Assembly: GCA_965652145.1 (NCBI GenBank)
Contig: CBFGTV010000005.1
Span: 20,392 to 84,391, forward strand
DNA length: 64,000 bases
Direction: 5' to 3'
From: CBFGTV01 sp965652145
GTDB taxonomy: Bacteria; Bacillota; Clostridia; Peptostreptococcales; Natronincolaceae
The stretch's first letter is position 1. Each line of letters begins with the position of its first letter. The notes beneath the pieces were generated by a model, which was not told the DNA's origin, searched no databases, and worked only from the letters and a program-made list of their open reading frames with translations. Below are positions 1-9,462 of the stretch, piece after piece. The position numbers and the translations under genes were made by a program.

Positions 1-1
1 C

Positions 2-3000
2 GATACAGAGCCTCCAACAGCAAATATAACAAATCAGGTTAAGGATGTCATTACCACCGATGTGATTCCTGTCTTCTATATTACTCCTGCAGACAATAAG
101 GATGAGGCTGTAGACATTACAATGGTTGTTAAGCTTAATGGAAAGGTGCTAACAGCTAAATCTGTCAACACCAGAGGGCGACATGAGTTTAGGGACACCA
201 GCTTTGACAAGCATATTAATATATTAGAGGTAATCGTAACCGATACCGCAGGAAACACCGCAACCATAAGACGAGAAGTAACTAATTCCAATAAACCTGT
301 TGATCCGGAGCCTGAACCAGAGCCGGAGCCGGAGATCATAGATATTCCTGTTAATGAAGATTTCAAATATAAGATACCGGTAGATGATAGCAATAAGGTC
401 TTCTTGCTTCAGATTCCTGAGAATAATAGTGCCAGGGTGATGGTTGAGCTGCCCCACAACAGCAGCTTACCTGAAATTAAGGCAGAAAAGGGCATTATCT
501 CTGCTGTGATTCCCAAAGGGGCCATGGTCACCAGTGGGGATTCCTCAGCTATAGAATTGATGACCACAAAGGATACTGGAGATACAGCTATAAAAGCTAA
601 GGTTAATACAGTGGTGCCAGCCGGTAGAAAGCTTGATAAAATCCATTCTGTTTCCACCATGGGGGGCAATGGCAGAGTAGAATTTAGTGATTACGTTACG
701 ATCGACTTTGCTGGAATGAAGGGAATGGAAGCGGCTTATATTGAAAATGGCAAGCTGTATCCTATTCAAAAATATGCCAGTGATTCCGAAGGAAAAAATG
801 GTGGAAAAACAGATTATTTATATTACAATGGCAACAATCTGATTATTAAAACCAAACACTTTACTGATTTTGTAATCTACTCCACAAGCACAGAGGGTAC
901 CCCCGGAGGTGGAACAGATCCTGATACCAAGGAGTATGTCACCTTATCTGTAGATAAAAAGACCATTAATAAGGGCTATGTTATTTCTTCTAGAAAAGTA
1001 GAATTAGAGGAGGGAGACAACGCCTGGACAGTATTGAAAAGGGTATTGGACGATGAAGGAATAGATTGTGATTATAAGTATTACAAAGAATTTGACAGTA
1101 TTTATGTACAATCCATCGATGGGGATGGTGAATTCGACCACGGTAGCGGCAGCGGCTGGATGTATAATGTAAATGGCTGGTATCCTAACTATGGAGCAAG
1201 TAAATATGAGCTGGAGGATGGGGACAGGCTTGAATGGCGGTATACCACTAATTTAGGAAAGGATCTGGGAGAAGATCTTAGTGAATGGGATCCCGATGAT
1301 AAGGATGATTCCTCCAAGGGCCATGTGGTTAATTCAGAGGATGGCAAATCTGTGGTGGAGGTTCCTAAGGATATTGATAAGGATTTCATCATAAGGATTT
1401 CAAAGAATATAGCGAAAGATCAAGACATAACAATTAATGTTCCTAAGGTTCAGTCAAAGGTAGTTCTTGATGTAAACGAAGTAAAATCCAATATTCCTAA
1501 AACGATCATTAACAAAGAAAACTTATCATTTGTTATTGAAAAGGGAACAAAGCTGAAATTTGGGTCCAGTCAAATAGAGCTCTTTACAGAGATTGGCTCA
1601 GAAGATGAAAAAATTCAAATGCTGGTAGAAGCAGGTTTGGGTAATAGCATTAATAAAAATTCAATTGATATCTTCTTTATGGGTCATAGGCAGTATCCAC
1701 AAATATTTGACAAGCCGGTAACCTTCATCATTGAAGGAGGAAAAGAACGATTAGCAGGCTTTATTGAAGAGGATGGCTATAAAGCGATTCAGCTCTATAA
1801 GACTGAGGAAGCAGGGGCACAAGCAACTCAAGATCAGGAATTGAAGGTCTACGGTTACCTCAAGGGAGAGGATTTGATCGTCAAGACAAATTACCTTACT
1901 ACCTTTGCACTATATAGTATTGAGAAGGAACCCCAGGGTAGTCAGAAGGGGCTAGAGAAATACTACAAGGATGCAAATACCATTTCATCTTGGGCCTACG
2001 AAGCGATTGATGAGGCAACCCAAAAAGGTTTGATCCAGGGAAACAATGGACAATTCAGTCCCAAGGCCGATATTACCAGAGCGGAATTTGCTAAACTAAT
2101 GGTCTCTGCCCTAGGACTTGAGGTTAATGTAGACAAGGCCATTGATTTTTCCGATGTTGGAGTAAATGATTGGTTCTATTCCTATATCAATGCCGCCTAT
2201 GGGGCGGGAATTGTATCGGGAGACGGCAACCGCTTCTATCCCCATCAAAATATCACCCGTGAAGAGATGGCAGTGATCCTGGTAAGGGCCTTGAATATGG
2301 AGGCAGCCAAGCCGGATACAGCTATTAAGGATATGAATCGGGTATCAAGCTGGGCTAAGGATGCAGTGGAATCCATTGTTGCCCAGGGTTTAATGGTGGG
2401 TCATAATGATGAATTTAATCCTAAGGATTTTGCCACAAGGGAAATGGCCACGGTTGTCGCCATGAGGGCCCACAGCTTTCAAGGGGCAGAAAAACCCGCA
2501 GCTGTCGAAGAAATTCAGGCCATAAAGGAAGAAAAGCCAGAGAACAATGAGGTTAAGCAATACATTGAGGAAACAGGGGCATTAATGCAGCGGACCATCA
2601 CCAATCCAGTTGTGGCAAGCGTTGGGGGAGAATGGACAGTTCTTTCCCTGGCCCGTTCCCATGTTGAGGTGCCCGAGGGCTATTTTGTAAAATACTATAC
2701 AAATGTAGAGAAAAAGCTTAAGGAGACCGACGGAAAGCTGCACCGCATTAAATATACTGAGTATGACAGGGTGATTCTGGCCCTGACCTCCATCGACAAA
2801 GGGGTTACCGATGTAGCAGGCTATGACCTGACCAAGCCCCTGGCGGATTTCAACACCTTAATTAAGCAGGGCTTAAATGGACCTATCTGGGCCTTGATCG
2901 CCCTGGACAGTAAGGGCTATGAAATTCCCATTGATCCAGAGGTTGAAGTGCAAACCACAAGACAGATGTTAATTGATTACATTTTAGCTAAGGAAATTCC

Positions 3001-3451
3001 AGGTGGAGGATGGTCCTTAACCTCAGAGGCTCCGGCAGATACAGACATTACTGCCATGGCACTGCAGGCTCTATCTAAATATCAGGACCAGGAAAAGGTA
3101 AGGGCTGCCACCGGTCGGGCTTTACATTTTCTATCCACCACACAGCAGGACGATGGCAGCTTTATGAGCAGCTGGGGAGATGAAGAAAGCAGTGAAAGTA
3201 TTGCCCAGGTAATCGTTGCCCTTACTTCCTTGAATATTGACCCCAAAAAGGACAAGCGGTTTATCAAAAATGGAAGAGACGCCATAACAGCCCTGCTGGA
3301 GTTTTATGTAGAGGGTGGGGGCTTTAAACATATTTTATCAGGAGAGCTGGACCCCATGGCTACGGATCAGGGAATGTATGCCCTTATTGCCTATGACAGA
3401 TTTATCAATGGTGAAAATCAGCTTTATGATATGGGCAGTGAAAGGGATTAA
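2..3451 (+). CDS. Surface protein with DUF4430, SLH repeats and alpha/alpha toroid (5' partial)
   Basis: The frame is open to the left edge with no stop, so the gene starts upstream and the N-terminus and signal peptide are missing. In order it shows an acidic Pro-Glu linker (about 300-335), a beta-rich domain (about 340-890), a DUF4430 domain (about 935-1265, with the typical SGWMYNVNGWYPNYG), a second related beta domain (about 1330-1930), three SLH repeats (about 1960-2480, with ITRAEFAKLM and ITREEMAVIL) and a C-terminal prenyltransferase-like alpha/alpha toroid (about 2560-3440, with GGGWS and DDGSF repeats). SLH repeats tether proteins to the cell wall. An alpha/alpha barrel plus a DUF4430-type beta domain is also the architecture of animal transcobalamin and intrinsic factor, so ligand (corrinoid?) capture at the surface is inferred. 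The ECF transporter genes downstream support an uptake role. Confidence 0.85.
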   Translation, partial: DTEPPTANITNQVKDVITTDVIPVFYITPADNKDEAVDITMVVKLNGKVLTAKSVNTRGRHEFRDTSFDKHINILEVIVTDTAGNTATIRREVTNSNKPVDPEPEPEPEPEIIDIPVNEDFKYKIPVDDSNKVFLLQIPENNSARVMVELPHNSSLPEIKAEKGIISAVIPKGAMVTSGDSSAIELMTTKDTGDTAIKAKVNTVVPAGRKLDKIHSVSTMGGNGRVEFSDYVTIDFAGMKGMEAAYIENGKLYPIQKYASDSEGKNGGKTDYLYYNGNNLIIKTKHFTDFVIYSTSTEGTPGGGTDPDTKEYVTLSVDKKTINKGYVISSRKVELEEGDNAWTVLKRVLDDEGIDCDYKYYKEFDSIYVQSIDGDGEFDHGSGSGWMYNVNGWYPNYGASKYELEDGDRLEWRYTTNLGKDLGEDLSEWDPDDKDDSSKGHVVNSEDGKSVVEVPKDIDKDFIIRISKNIAKDQDITINVPKVQSKVVLDVNEVKSNIPKTIINKENLSFVIEKGTKLKFGSSQIELFTEIGSEDEKIQMLVEAGLGNSINKNSIDIFFMGHRQYPQIFDKPVTFIIEGGKERLAGFIEEDGYKAIQLYKTEEAGAQATQDQELKVYGYLKGEDLIVKTNYLTTFALYSIEKEPQGSQKGLEKYYKDANTISSWAYEAIDEATQKGLIQGNNGQFSPKADITRAEFAKLMVSALGLEVNVDKAIDFSDVGVNDWFYSYINAAYGAGIVSGDGNRFYPHQNITREEMAVILVRALNMEAAKPDTAIKDMNRVSSWAKDAVESIVAQGLMVGHNDEFNPKDFATREMATVVAMRAHSFQGAEKPAAVEEIQAIKEEKPENNEVKQYIEETGALMQRTITNPVVASVGGEWTVLSLARSHVEVPEGYFVKYYTNVEKKLKETDGKLHRIKYTEYDRVILALTSIDKGVTDVAGYDLTKPLADFNTLIKQGLNGPIWALIALDSKGYEIPIDPEVEVQTTRQMLIDYILAKEIPGGGWSLTSEAPADTDITAMALQALSKYQDQEKVRAATGRALHFLSTTQQDDGSFMSSWGDEESSESIAQVIVALTSLNIDPKKDKRFIKNGRDAITALLEFYVEGGGFKHILSGELDPMATDQGMYALIAYDRFINGENQLYDMGSERD

Positions 3452-3488
3452 TGTATTACGCCATATCTGAAACAATTATCTGAAAAAG

Positions 3489-3521
3489 CTAAGCAAGGGT
3501 AGCGTTATTACCCTTGCTTAG
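3489..3521 (+). terminator. Intercistronic hairpin
   Basis: A perfect 13-bp stem (CTAAGCAAGGGTA with its complement, 7-nt loop) lies between the two DUF4430 genes. No T-run follows, so it is more likely an attenuator or RNA-processing/stability element than a full terminator. Confidence 0.45.
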
Positions 3522-3545
3522 AAATTTGAGGTGAAAAATAGCGAT

Positions 3546-4424
3546 ATGAAGAAGAAAAAATGGTTGGTAGGAATTTTAATCATTAGTCTATTGTCCCTTG
3601 CCTACTTTTGGGACGAAATCCATTTAAAAAGAGGAGAAGATTCAGGGGAAAGTATTTCGGCGGCCCAAGCAGCTGGTGACCTGGATGCTAATAAATCCTT
3701 GAAAACAGAGGAAGAAATAGATCAACAGAACGAAGGGGAGAAGTCTGTAGAGGAGCCTGAGGAGCCTGAGGTACAGGCTAATGAAAGGGCAAAGGCTCAT
3801 CTGGAATCCCAGGAAGGGCTTCCCCTGGAAAAAGAGCAGAAAAAGGAAAAAGAAACAACGGAAAGGCCAAGGTCTGCCCCTGAAGAGGTAAAGGAAGCTG
3901 ACTCTAATCCTGAGGGAGGAAAGGACCAATATCTTACTGACCCTGTACCCGAGGGAAAGCCTAAACCTGTGGAATGGCAGAATACTGTCGTTAACAAAGA
4001 AGAGAAATTAACCGTTACCCTATCCGTAACCTGCAAAACCATTTTAGACAATTTAGACATATTTGATAAGGATAAGCTTGAGGTGCTGCCCCAGGACGGT
4101 GTAATTTATCCTGCCCAATCTGTAACCTTCTATGAGGGAGAATCTGTCTTTGATGTTTTGTTGAGGGAGATGCAGAATAATAAAATCCACATGGAATTTG
4201 TCATGACACCAATTTATAACAGTAACTACGTGGAGGGGATTAATAATCTCTATGAATTTGACTGCGGAGAGCTTAGCGGCTGGATGTATAAAGTAAATGG
4301 CTGGTTCCCTAACTATGGCAGCAGTCGATACCTGCTACAGGATGGAGATGTGGTGGAATGGATATATACCTGTGATTTAGGCCGTGATATCGGCGGCTGG
4401 ACGGCAGTGGGAGGGACGGAATAA
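3546..4424 (+). CDS. Membrane-anchored DUF4430 protein
   Basis: About 292 residues. I chose the ATG at 3546: GAGGTG lies 12 nt upstream, whereas the in-frame GTG at 3531 overlaps that ribosome site. The N-terminus is Lys-rich followed by one hydrophobic segment (about residues 6-22), a signal anchor. A long Glu/Lys/Pro-rich linker follows (about 35-140), then a C-terminal DUF4430 domain (about 150-290) with SGWMYKVNGWFPNYGSSRY, closely matching the domain in the preceding gene. The stop overlaps the start of ecfT by one base (TAATG), indicating translational coupling to the transporter. I infer it hands a ligand from the surface protein to the ECF complex. No enzyme motif is visible. Confidence 0.8.
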   Translation: MKKKKWLVGILIISLLSLAYFWDEIHLKRGEDSGESISAAQAAGDLDANKSLKTEEEIDQQNEGEKSVEEPEEPEVQANERAKAHLESQEGLPLEKEQKKEKETTERPRSAPEEVKEADSNPEGGKDQYLTDPVPEGKPKPVEWQNTVVNKEEKLTVTLSVTCKTILDNLDIFDKDKLEVLPQDGVIYPAQSVTFYEGESVFDVLLREMQNNKIHMEFVMTPIYNSNYVEGINNLYEFDCGELSGWMYKVNGWFPNYGSSRYLLQDGDVVEWIYTCDLGRDIGGWTAVGGTE

Positions 4425-5314
4425 TGAAGGACACCTTTTCTACCTATCATCCCATTGTCAATTTTACCTATTTCACAGCCGTCATCATTTTCGCCATGTT
4501 TTTTATGCATCCAGTATTACAGGGAATTGCCTTTTTCAGTGCCTTTCTCTATTCATTGATGTTAAAAGGGGTAAAGGCATTGAAATTCAATGTATTATAT
4601 CTGCTGCCTATGCTGTTATTGATGGCATTATTTAATCCAGCCTTTAATCATCGGGGAGTAACAATTCTGTTCTATTTAAAGGACGGTAATCCCATCACCC
4701 TAGAATCCATTGTCTATGGGGGGGCGGCTGCGGTCATGCTGGTTACCGTAATATTATGGTTTTCCTGCTATAATGCGGTGATGACCTCTGACAAATTTAT
4801 TTATTTGTTTGGAAAAATCATTCCCGGTCTATCATTGATTTTTTCTATGGTTCTTCGCTTTGTCCCTAGGTACAAGGCTCAAATTAAGGTGATTTCCCAT
4901 GCTCAAAAATGTATCGGCAGAGATGCTTCCCAGGGGAATATTTTCAAAAGGGCCCAGAACGGAATTAAAATTCTATCGATTATGACCACCTGGGCCTTGG
5001 AAAATGCCATTGAAACAGCAGATTCCATGAAGGCAAGGGGCTACGGCTTACCTAATCGAAGCAGCTTTTCCCTGTTTCGATTTGATCATCGGGATTGGAT
5101 TGTCTTTACAGCAATGATGCTATTAATTGCCGTTGTACTGACTGGGGCTGCCATGGGTCAAACCACCATAAGATTTTTTCCCTCTATTAGGTGGAGCAGA
5201 GTTACTCCCCTTAGTGTCATATTTTATGCAGCATACTTCTTGCTTACAATGATGCCAACCTTGATCAATATTTTGGAGGAAATAAAATGGAAATCTATCG
5301 AATCGAAGGCTTAA
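4424..5314 (+). CDS. ecfT: ECF transporter T component
   Basis: Energy-coupling transmembrane protein of the CbiQ/EcfT family, 296 aa, with about five hydrophobic segments. The cytoplasmic coupling-helix motif appears at about residues 198-206 (DSMKARGYG), the Ala-Arg-Gly signature that contacts the ATPase grooves. It couples ATP hydrolysis in EcfA to movement of the substrate-binding S component. The start overlaps the upstream stop by 1 base and its 3' end overlaps ecfA by 28 bases, so four to five genes form one tight operon. Confidence 0.9.
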   Translation: MKDTFSTYHPIVNFTYFTAVIIFAMFFMHPVLQGIAFFSAFLYSLMLKGVKALKFNVLYLLPMLLLMALFNPAFNHRGVTILFYLKDGNPITLESIVYGGAAAVMLVTVILWFSCYNAVMTSDKFIYLFGKIIPGLSLIFSMVLRFVPRYKAQIKVISHAQKCIGRDASQGNIFKRAQNGIKILSIMTTWALENAIETADSMKARGYGLPNRSSFSLFRFDHRDWIVFTAMMLLIAVVLTGAAMGQTTIRFFPSIRWSRVTPLSVIFYAAYFLLTMMPTLINILEEIKWKSIESKA

Positions 5315-6957
5315 GCTTTGCCTATCCACAAAAAGAAAAAAGCGCTGTGTCTAATATGAACTTAACTGTTGAAGCCGGGGATTTCATTACAATTTGTGGG
5401 AAGTCTGGCTGCGGAAAAACTACCCTGCTAAGGCATTTGAAAACCGTTCTGACGCCCCATGGGAAAAGGGAAGGGGAAATCTATTTTTGTGGCCAGGCCC
5501 TGGAACAGGTGGACCAGCTTACCCAAGCTGCTGAAATTGGCTATGTGCTCCAAAGTCCGGATAATCAAATTGTTACAGACAAGGTATGGCATGAGCTGGC
5601 CTTCGGTTTGGAAAGCCTTGGACATTCTAATCAAACCATCCGCCTACGAGTAGCTGAAATGGCCAGTTTTTTTGGAATTCAATCCTGGTTCCATCGGGAT
5701 GTGGCTGCCCTTTCCGGGGGACAAAAGCAGCTGTTGAATCTGGCTTCCATTATGGCCATGCAGCCTTCGGTGCTGATTCTGGATGAACCTACTTCCCAAT
5801 TGGACCCTATTGCAGCCTCGGAATTTATTCAAACCGTGAAAAAAATTAATCAAGAGCTGGGAACAACCATCATTACCACGGCCCATCGCCTGGAGGAGAT
5901 TCTTCCCCTGTCAGATCGGGTGATTGTGTTGGAAGAAGGACGTATCATAGCTGATGACTCGCCTAAAAATATAGGGGCAAGGCTGCGGGAGATAAATCAT
6001 CCCATGTTTGACGCAATGACTACGCCCATAAGAATTCATTCGGCAGTAAATAGCAGTTTGCCCTGTCCTGTCACAGTAAAGGAGGGACGAAAATGGCTTG
6101 ATACTTTCCTTGGGAAAGGGGTCCTAAAGCAATGGGAAAAAGAGGTTGAAAATAACTTCGTTTCTAAGGAACCCATAATCGAGCTTAAGGATGTATGGTT
6201 TCGATACGAAAAAAACATGCCCGATGTAATTAAGGATTTGTCATTGAAGGTTAGAAGAGGAGAATTTTACTGCATTGTAGGGGGAAATGGAACAGGTAAA
6301 ACCACTACCCTTTCCTTGATTGGCGGGATATACAGGCCCTATCGTGGGAAGGTGCTGATTGCCGGACAAAACCTTACAGAAATTAAAGCAAAGGAAAGGT
6401 TCAGGAATAATTTAGGGGTGCTGCCTCAAAATCCTCAAAGCCTGTTCGTGAAAAAAACTGTAGAGCTGGACTTATACGAAATGCTCTCTGATACTAAGAT
6501 GACCAGGGAAGAGAAGGATAGAAAAATAGAAGCGGTCATTGAGCTTGCAGAACTTCGACAGCTGCTTTCCATGCATCCCTATGATCTGAGTGGCGGAGAG
6601 CAGCAGCGGGTGGCCCTGGCAAAGGTACTGCTGCTGGAGCCTCAAATATTGCTTCTCGATGAGCCCACAAAGGGACTGGATGAAATGTTCAAGGGAAGGC
6701 TTGCCCAGCTCCTTAAAAGACTGACAGCAGAAGGAGTAACGGTAGTTATGGTATCCCATGATATCGAGTTTTGTGCAAGGCATGGGGAAATATGCTCGTT
6801 ATTTTTCGATGGGGGTATCATTACCACCAATAGAACCAGGGAATTCTTTTCTGGAAACAGCTTTTATACCACTGCAGCCAACCGAATGGTACGGCATCTA
6901 TATCCTGGAGCAATAACTGTAGAGGAAGTGATCGATCTATGTCAGAAAAAGGCTTAG
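5287..6957 (+). CDS. ecfA: ECF transporter fused A-A' ATPase
   Basis: 556 aa with two complete ABC nucleotide-binding domains in one chain, where many Firmicutes have separate EcfA1 and EcfA2. Domain 1: Walker A GKSGCGKTT (about residues 38-46), signature LSGGQKQ (about 140), Walker B VLILDEPT (about 162). Domain 2: Walker A GGNGTGKTT (about 331), signature LSGGEQQR (about 434), Walker B ILLLDEPTKGLD (about 455). All key motifs look intact in both halves. Ribosome site GGAGG lies 5 nt before the ATG. It powers the transporter with EcfT and the S component. Dedicated rather than shared use is inferred from the S gene directly downstream. Confidence 0.92.
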   Translation: MEIYRIEGLSFAYPQKEKSAVSNMNLTVEAGDFITICGKSGCGKTTLLRHLKTVLTPHGKREGEIYFCGQALEQVDQLTQAAEIGYVLQSPDNQIVTDKVWHELAFGLESLGHSNQTIRLRVAEMASFFGIQSWFHRDVAALSGGQKQLLNLASIMAMQPSVLILDEPTSQLDPIAASEFIQTVKKINQELGTTIITTAHRLEEILPLSDRVIVLEEGRIIADDSPKNIGARLREINHPMFDAMTTPIRIHSAVNSSLPCPVTVKEGRKWLDTFLGKGVLKQWEKEVENNFVSKEPIIELKDVWFRYEKNMPDVIKDLSLKVRRGEFYCIVGGNGTGKTTTLSLIGGIYRPYRGKVLIAGQNLTEIKAKERFRNNLGVLPQNPQSLFVKKTVELDLYEMLSDTKMTREEKDRKIEAVIELAELRQLLSMHPYDLSGGEQQRVALAKVLLLEPQILLLDEPTKGLDEMFKGRLAQLLKRLTAEGVTVVMVSHDIEFCARHGEICSLFFDGGIITTNRTREFFSGNSFYTTAANRMVRHLYPGAITVEEVIDLCQKKA

Positions 6958-7664
6958 TTAAGAATGCTGTCAGCAGGCGTACATTATTGGCAGCCCTATT
7001 GATTGTAGTGGTCATCCCTGCCACCATACTTTTTGGTGTTTTTTTCTTAAAAGACCGTAAATACTATTTTATCAGTCTTTTAATTATTTTCTATACCTTA
7101 ATTCCCTTTGCCCTGGTGTTTGAAAGAAGAGGGCCCCAGGTAAGGGAGCTGATGGTCATTGCAGTATTGGCCGCCATTGCGGTGGCGGGGCGGGCTGCCT
7201 TTTTCATGCTGCCCCAGTTTAAGCCAGTTGTAGCCATAGTCATTATAGCGGGGGTATGCTTTGGGCCAGAGTCAGGGTTTTTGGTGGGGGCAGTGGCAGG
7301 GTTTGTTTCTAACTTTTTCTTTGGTCAAGGACCCTGGACCCCCTGGCAGATGTTTTGCTTTGGCATTATTGGCTTTTTAGCAGGAATTCTGTACCAAAGG
7401 GGGGATTTGAAAAAAACGAGACTGTCTCTATGTATCTTCGGTGGACTTACTACCTTCTTTATCTATGGTGGTATCATTAATCTGGGCTCCCTGCTCATCT
7501 TTACCGCTCATTTTTCCTGGAAAGCCCTGCTAGCCACCTATATTTCAGGATTTTGGTTTGATATGGTCCATGGAATCGCCACGGTATTTTTTCTATATTT
7601 TACTTCTCAGCCAATGATTGAAAAACTAGATCGTATTAAAATTAAGTATGGATTGATTGAATAA
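6939..7664 (+). CDS. ECF transporter S component, substrate unknown
   Basis: 241 aa, about six transmembrane segments, overlapping the ATPase gene by 19 bases. A Gly/Ala-rich central region with GRAAFFMLPQFKPV and FFFGQGPWTPWQM is what I recall from clostridial ECF S components, which are the membrane substrate-binding subunits. Substrate cannot be read from sequence. Two DUF4430 proteins in the operon, one with a transcobalamin-like domain combination, make a corrinoid or corrinoid precursor the leading guess, but no cobalamin riboswitch is visible inside the window and the operon start lies outside it. Confidence 0.8.
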   Translation: MSEKGLVKNAVSRRTLLAALLIVVVIPATILFGVFFLKDRKYYFISLLIIFYTLIPFALVFERRGPQVRELMVIAVLAAIAVAGRAAFFMLPQFKPVVAIVIIAGVCFGPESGFLVGAVAGFVSNFFFGQGPWTPWQMFCFGIIGFLAGILYQRGDLKKTRLSLCIFGGLTTFFIYGGIINLGSLLIFTAHFSWKALLATYISGFWFDMVHGIATVFFLYFTSQPMIEKLDRIKIKYGLIE

Positions 7665-7668
7665 ATAT

Positions 7669-7716
7669 AAAAAAGCAATAGGTTAAGGAGTATATCCTTA
7701 TCCCATTGCTTTTTTT
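7669..7716. terminator. Bidirectional terminator
   Basis: Stem AAAAGCAATAGG.../...CCATTGCTTTTT with an inner AAGGA/TCCTT helix. There is a T-run on the plus side and an A-run at its start, so it can serve both the ECF operon (plus) and the opuA operon (minus), whose stop codons are 60 bp apart. Confidence 0.85.
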
Positions 7717-7723
7717 CATATAA

Positions 7724-8575
7724 TTATTGAATCCACTCGTTAACCTTATCTTGATTGTTATCTACCCATTGCCTGGCAGCGGCCTCGGGAGCCATACCGT
7801 CGGCAATCATCACCATGACCTCGGCCATATCGTCGGGGCTCCAATAGAATTTATCCAGCACAGTGTAGACCTCCGGCATGTCTTCTTCAAGGCCGGTTCT
7901 TACCAGGGTATGAATATCTTCGTCACCACCATAGACATTTAATGGGTCCTCAAGGAATTTTAAATCCCATCGTGCAAACTTCCAGTGGGGGGTCCAGCCT
8001 GTAACAATAATTTCTTCTTCATTATCAATGGCATCGGCCAGGGCCGCAGCCATGGTAGGGTCACTGCCCTCTAATAATTGATAGTTAAGGTTATATTCTT
8101 CAATTGCTGCTTCAGTGGTCATCATAATTCCCGCACCAGGGTCAATTCCTGTAATGGTGGCTCCGGCATGTTCACCAGCGACAAGGTCTTCGATGGAGTC
8201 GATGTTCATATAATCCGGAACGACCAGACCAATTCGGGTACCATTTAGGTTAGGACCTAAATCCACCAGCTGATCGCCATGCTGGTTCATGTAATCAGCA
8301 TGGGTTGTAGGCAGCCAGGCCGCCACGGTGGCATCAAAATCCCCCTGGGCTACCCCTTGAAAGAGCAGGGAAGCACTGACATCTACAATGTCTACATCAT
8401 AGCCTAAATCCTCTAAAACTACCTTTAAAACGTTAGTGCTGGCCACTTCTGAATCCCAGGCAACATAACCGAGCTTTACGGCATCTCCCTTTGATGAACT
8501 GCCGCCTGTCCCTGTGCAGGCAACTGAAAAGACCATGATAGCTAATAATAGTAAAAGAAGGCTCTTCTTTTTCAT
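7724..8575 (-). CDS. opuAC: Glycine betaine/proline-type ABC substrate-binding lipoprotein
   Basis: 283 aa. The signal peptide ends in a lipobox (FSVAC, Cys at about residue 20), followed by a Gly/Ser linker and an OpuAC-family fold. Aromatic residues expected to cage a quaternary amine are visible (YVAWDSE, WLPTTHADY, GWTPHWKF). It binds compatible solute outside the membrane and delivers it to OpuAB. Last gene of a minus-strand operon, 14 bp after the permease. Choline, carnitine or another betaine cannot be excluded as ligand. Confidence 0.88.
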   Translation of the reverse strand: MKKKSLLLLLLAIMVFSVACTGTGGSSSKGDAVKLGYVAWDSEVASTNVLKVVLEDLGYDVDIVDVSASLLFQGVAQGDFDATVAAWLPTTHADYMNQHGDQLVDLGPNLNGTRIGLVVPDYMNIDSIEDLVAGEHAGATITGIDPGAGIMMTTEAAIEEYNLNYQLLEGSDPTMAAALADAIDNEEEIIVTGWTPHWKFARWDLKFLEDPLNVYGGDEDIHTLVRTGLEEDMPEVYTVLDKFYWSPDDMAEVMVMIADGMAPEAAARQWVDNNQDKVNEWIQ

Positions 8576-8589
8576 AGTTGGTCAACTCC

Positions 8590-9462
8590 TTATATCTTTT
8601 TATTTTGTTTAGCAATGTTTTGGGTAATTCTGTCCAGAATAATCGCCAGAATTACCACTGCAATACCAGCTTCAAAGGCTGAACCAAGCTGTAGTCTTTG
8701 AATCCCATACCATACATTTCGTCCCAGACCGCCGGCACCAATCATAGCTGATATAACCACCATTGATAGGGCTAGCATAATGGTTTGGTTTACCCCCGCC
8801 ATAATGGTAGAAAGGGCCAGGGGCAGCTGAACCTTAATCAGCTTTTGCATGGTGGTTGATCCGAAGGCGTCAGAGGCCTCAATCAACTCACTGGGTACCT
8901 GGCGAATTCCCAAGCTGGTTAAACGAATAGAAGGTGGGATGGAGAATATAACGGTGGCAAAAACCCCGGGTACTCTACCGATATTAAATAATGAAACTGC
9001 CGGAATCAAATAGACAAAGGCAGGCATCGTCTGCATTAAATCCATTAAAGGCATGACAATCTTATGCAATACTGTATTTCTGGCAGTAAGTATTCCCAGA
9101 GGAATACCGATTAAAATGGATATTAGTGTGGAAATAAGGACCAAAATAGTAGTTGAGATTGTCGGTTCCCAAAGCTGAAGATTATAAATTATATATAGAC
9201 CTAAAAAGGATAAAATCCCAACAGATTTTTTTCTGCCTGCAAGCCAATAGCCTAATAGTGCTACGATCACCATCAATACAATCGGTGGAAACCATAGCAA
9301 TTTCGATTCTAAAAAGGTTAGAATTGAATCCATACGGTCTGAAATAGTTCTGAAAAAACCACGGAAGTTGGTGGTTAGAAAATTAATAAAGGCTTCTATT
9401 GCTTCGCCAATGGGCAGCTTTCTGTTTAGCAGGCCATATAGATAGAAATTAATTGTCTCCAT
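8590..9462 (-). CDS. opuAB: Glycine betaine-type ABC transporter permease
   Basis: Starting at the ATG at 9462, preceded by GGGGAGG, this gives a 290-residue protein beginning METINFYLYG. An upstream in-frame start at 9519 lies inside the ATPase gene and is less likely. It is a multi-pass BPD_transp_1 permease with the EAA-type cytoplasmic loop in its second half (EASDAFGSTTMQKLIKVQLP). It forms the membrane channel of the OpuA importer. Its start overlaps the 3' end of opuAA by 14 bases, so translation is probably coupled. Confidence 0.9.
   Translation of the reverse strand: METINFYLYGLLNRKLPIGEAIEAFINFLTTNFRGFFRTISDRMDSILTFLESKLLWFPPIVLMVIVALLGYWLAGRKKSVGILSFLGLYIIYNLQLWEPTISTTILVLISTLISILIGIPLGILTARNTVLHKIVMPLMDLMQTMPAFVYLIPAVSLFNIGRVPGVFATVIFSIPPSIRLTSLGIRQVPSELIEASDAFGSTTMQKLIKVQLPLALSTIMAGVNQTIMLALSMVVISAMIGAGGLGRNVWYGIQRLQLGSAFEAGIAVVILAIILDRITQNIAKQNKKI

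Noticed and set aside
300..336. Short tandem repeat
   Set aside because: It encodes the Pro-Glu linker in a coding frame, a low-complexity hinge and not a DNA element.
76..393. Minus-strand frame with Gly-Ser repeats
   Set aside because: It is the antisense of the Pro-Glu linker of the SLH/DUF4430 gene; no ribosome site or independent signal.
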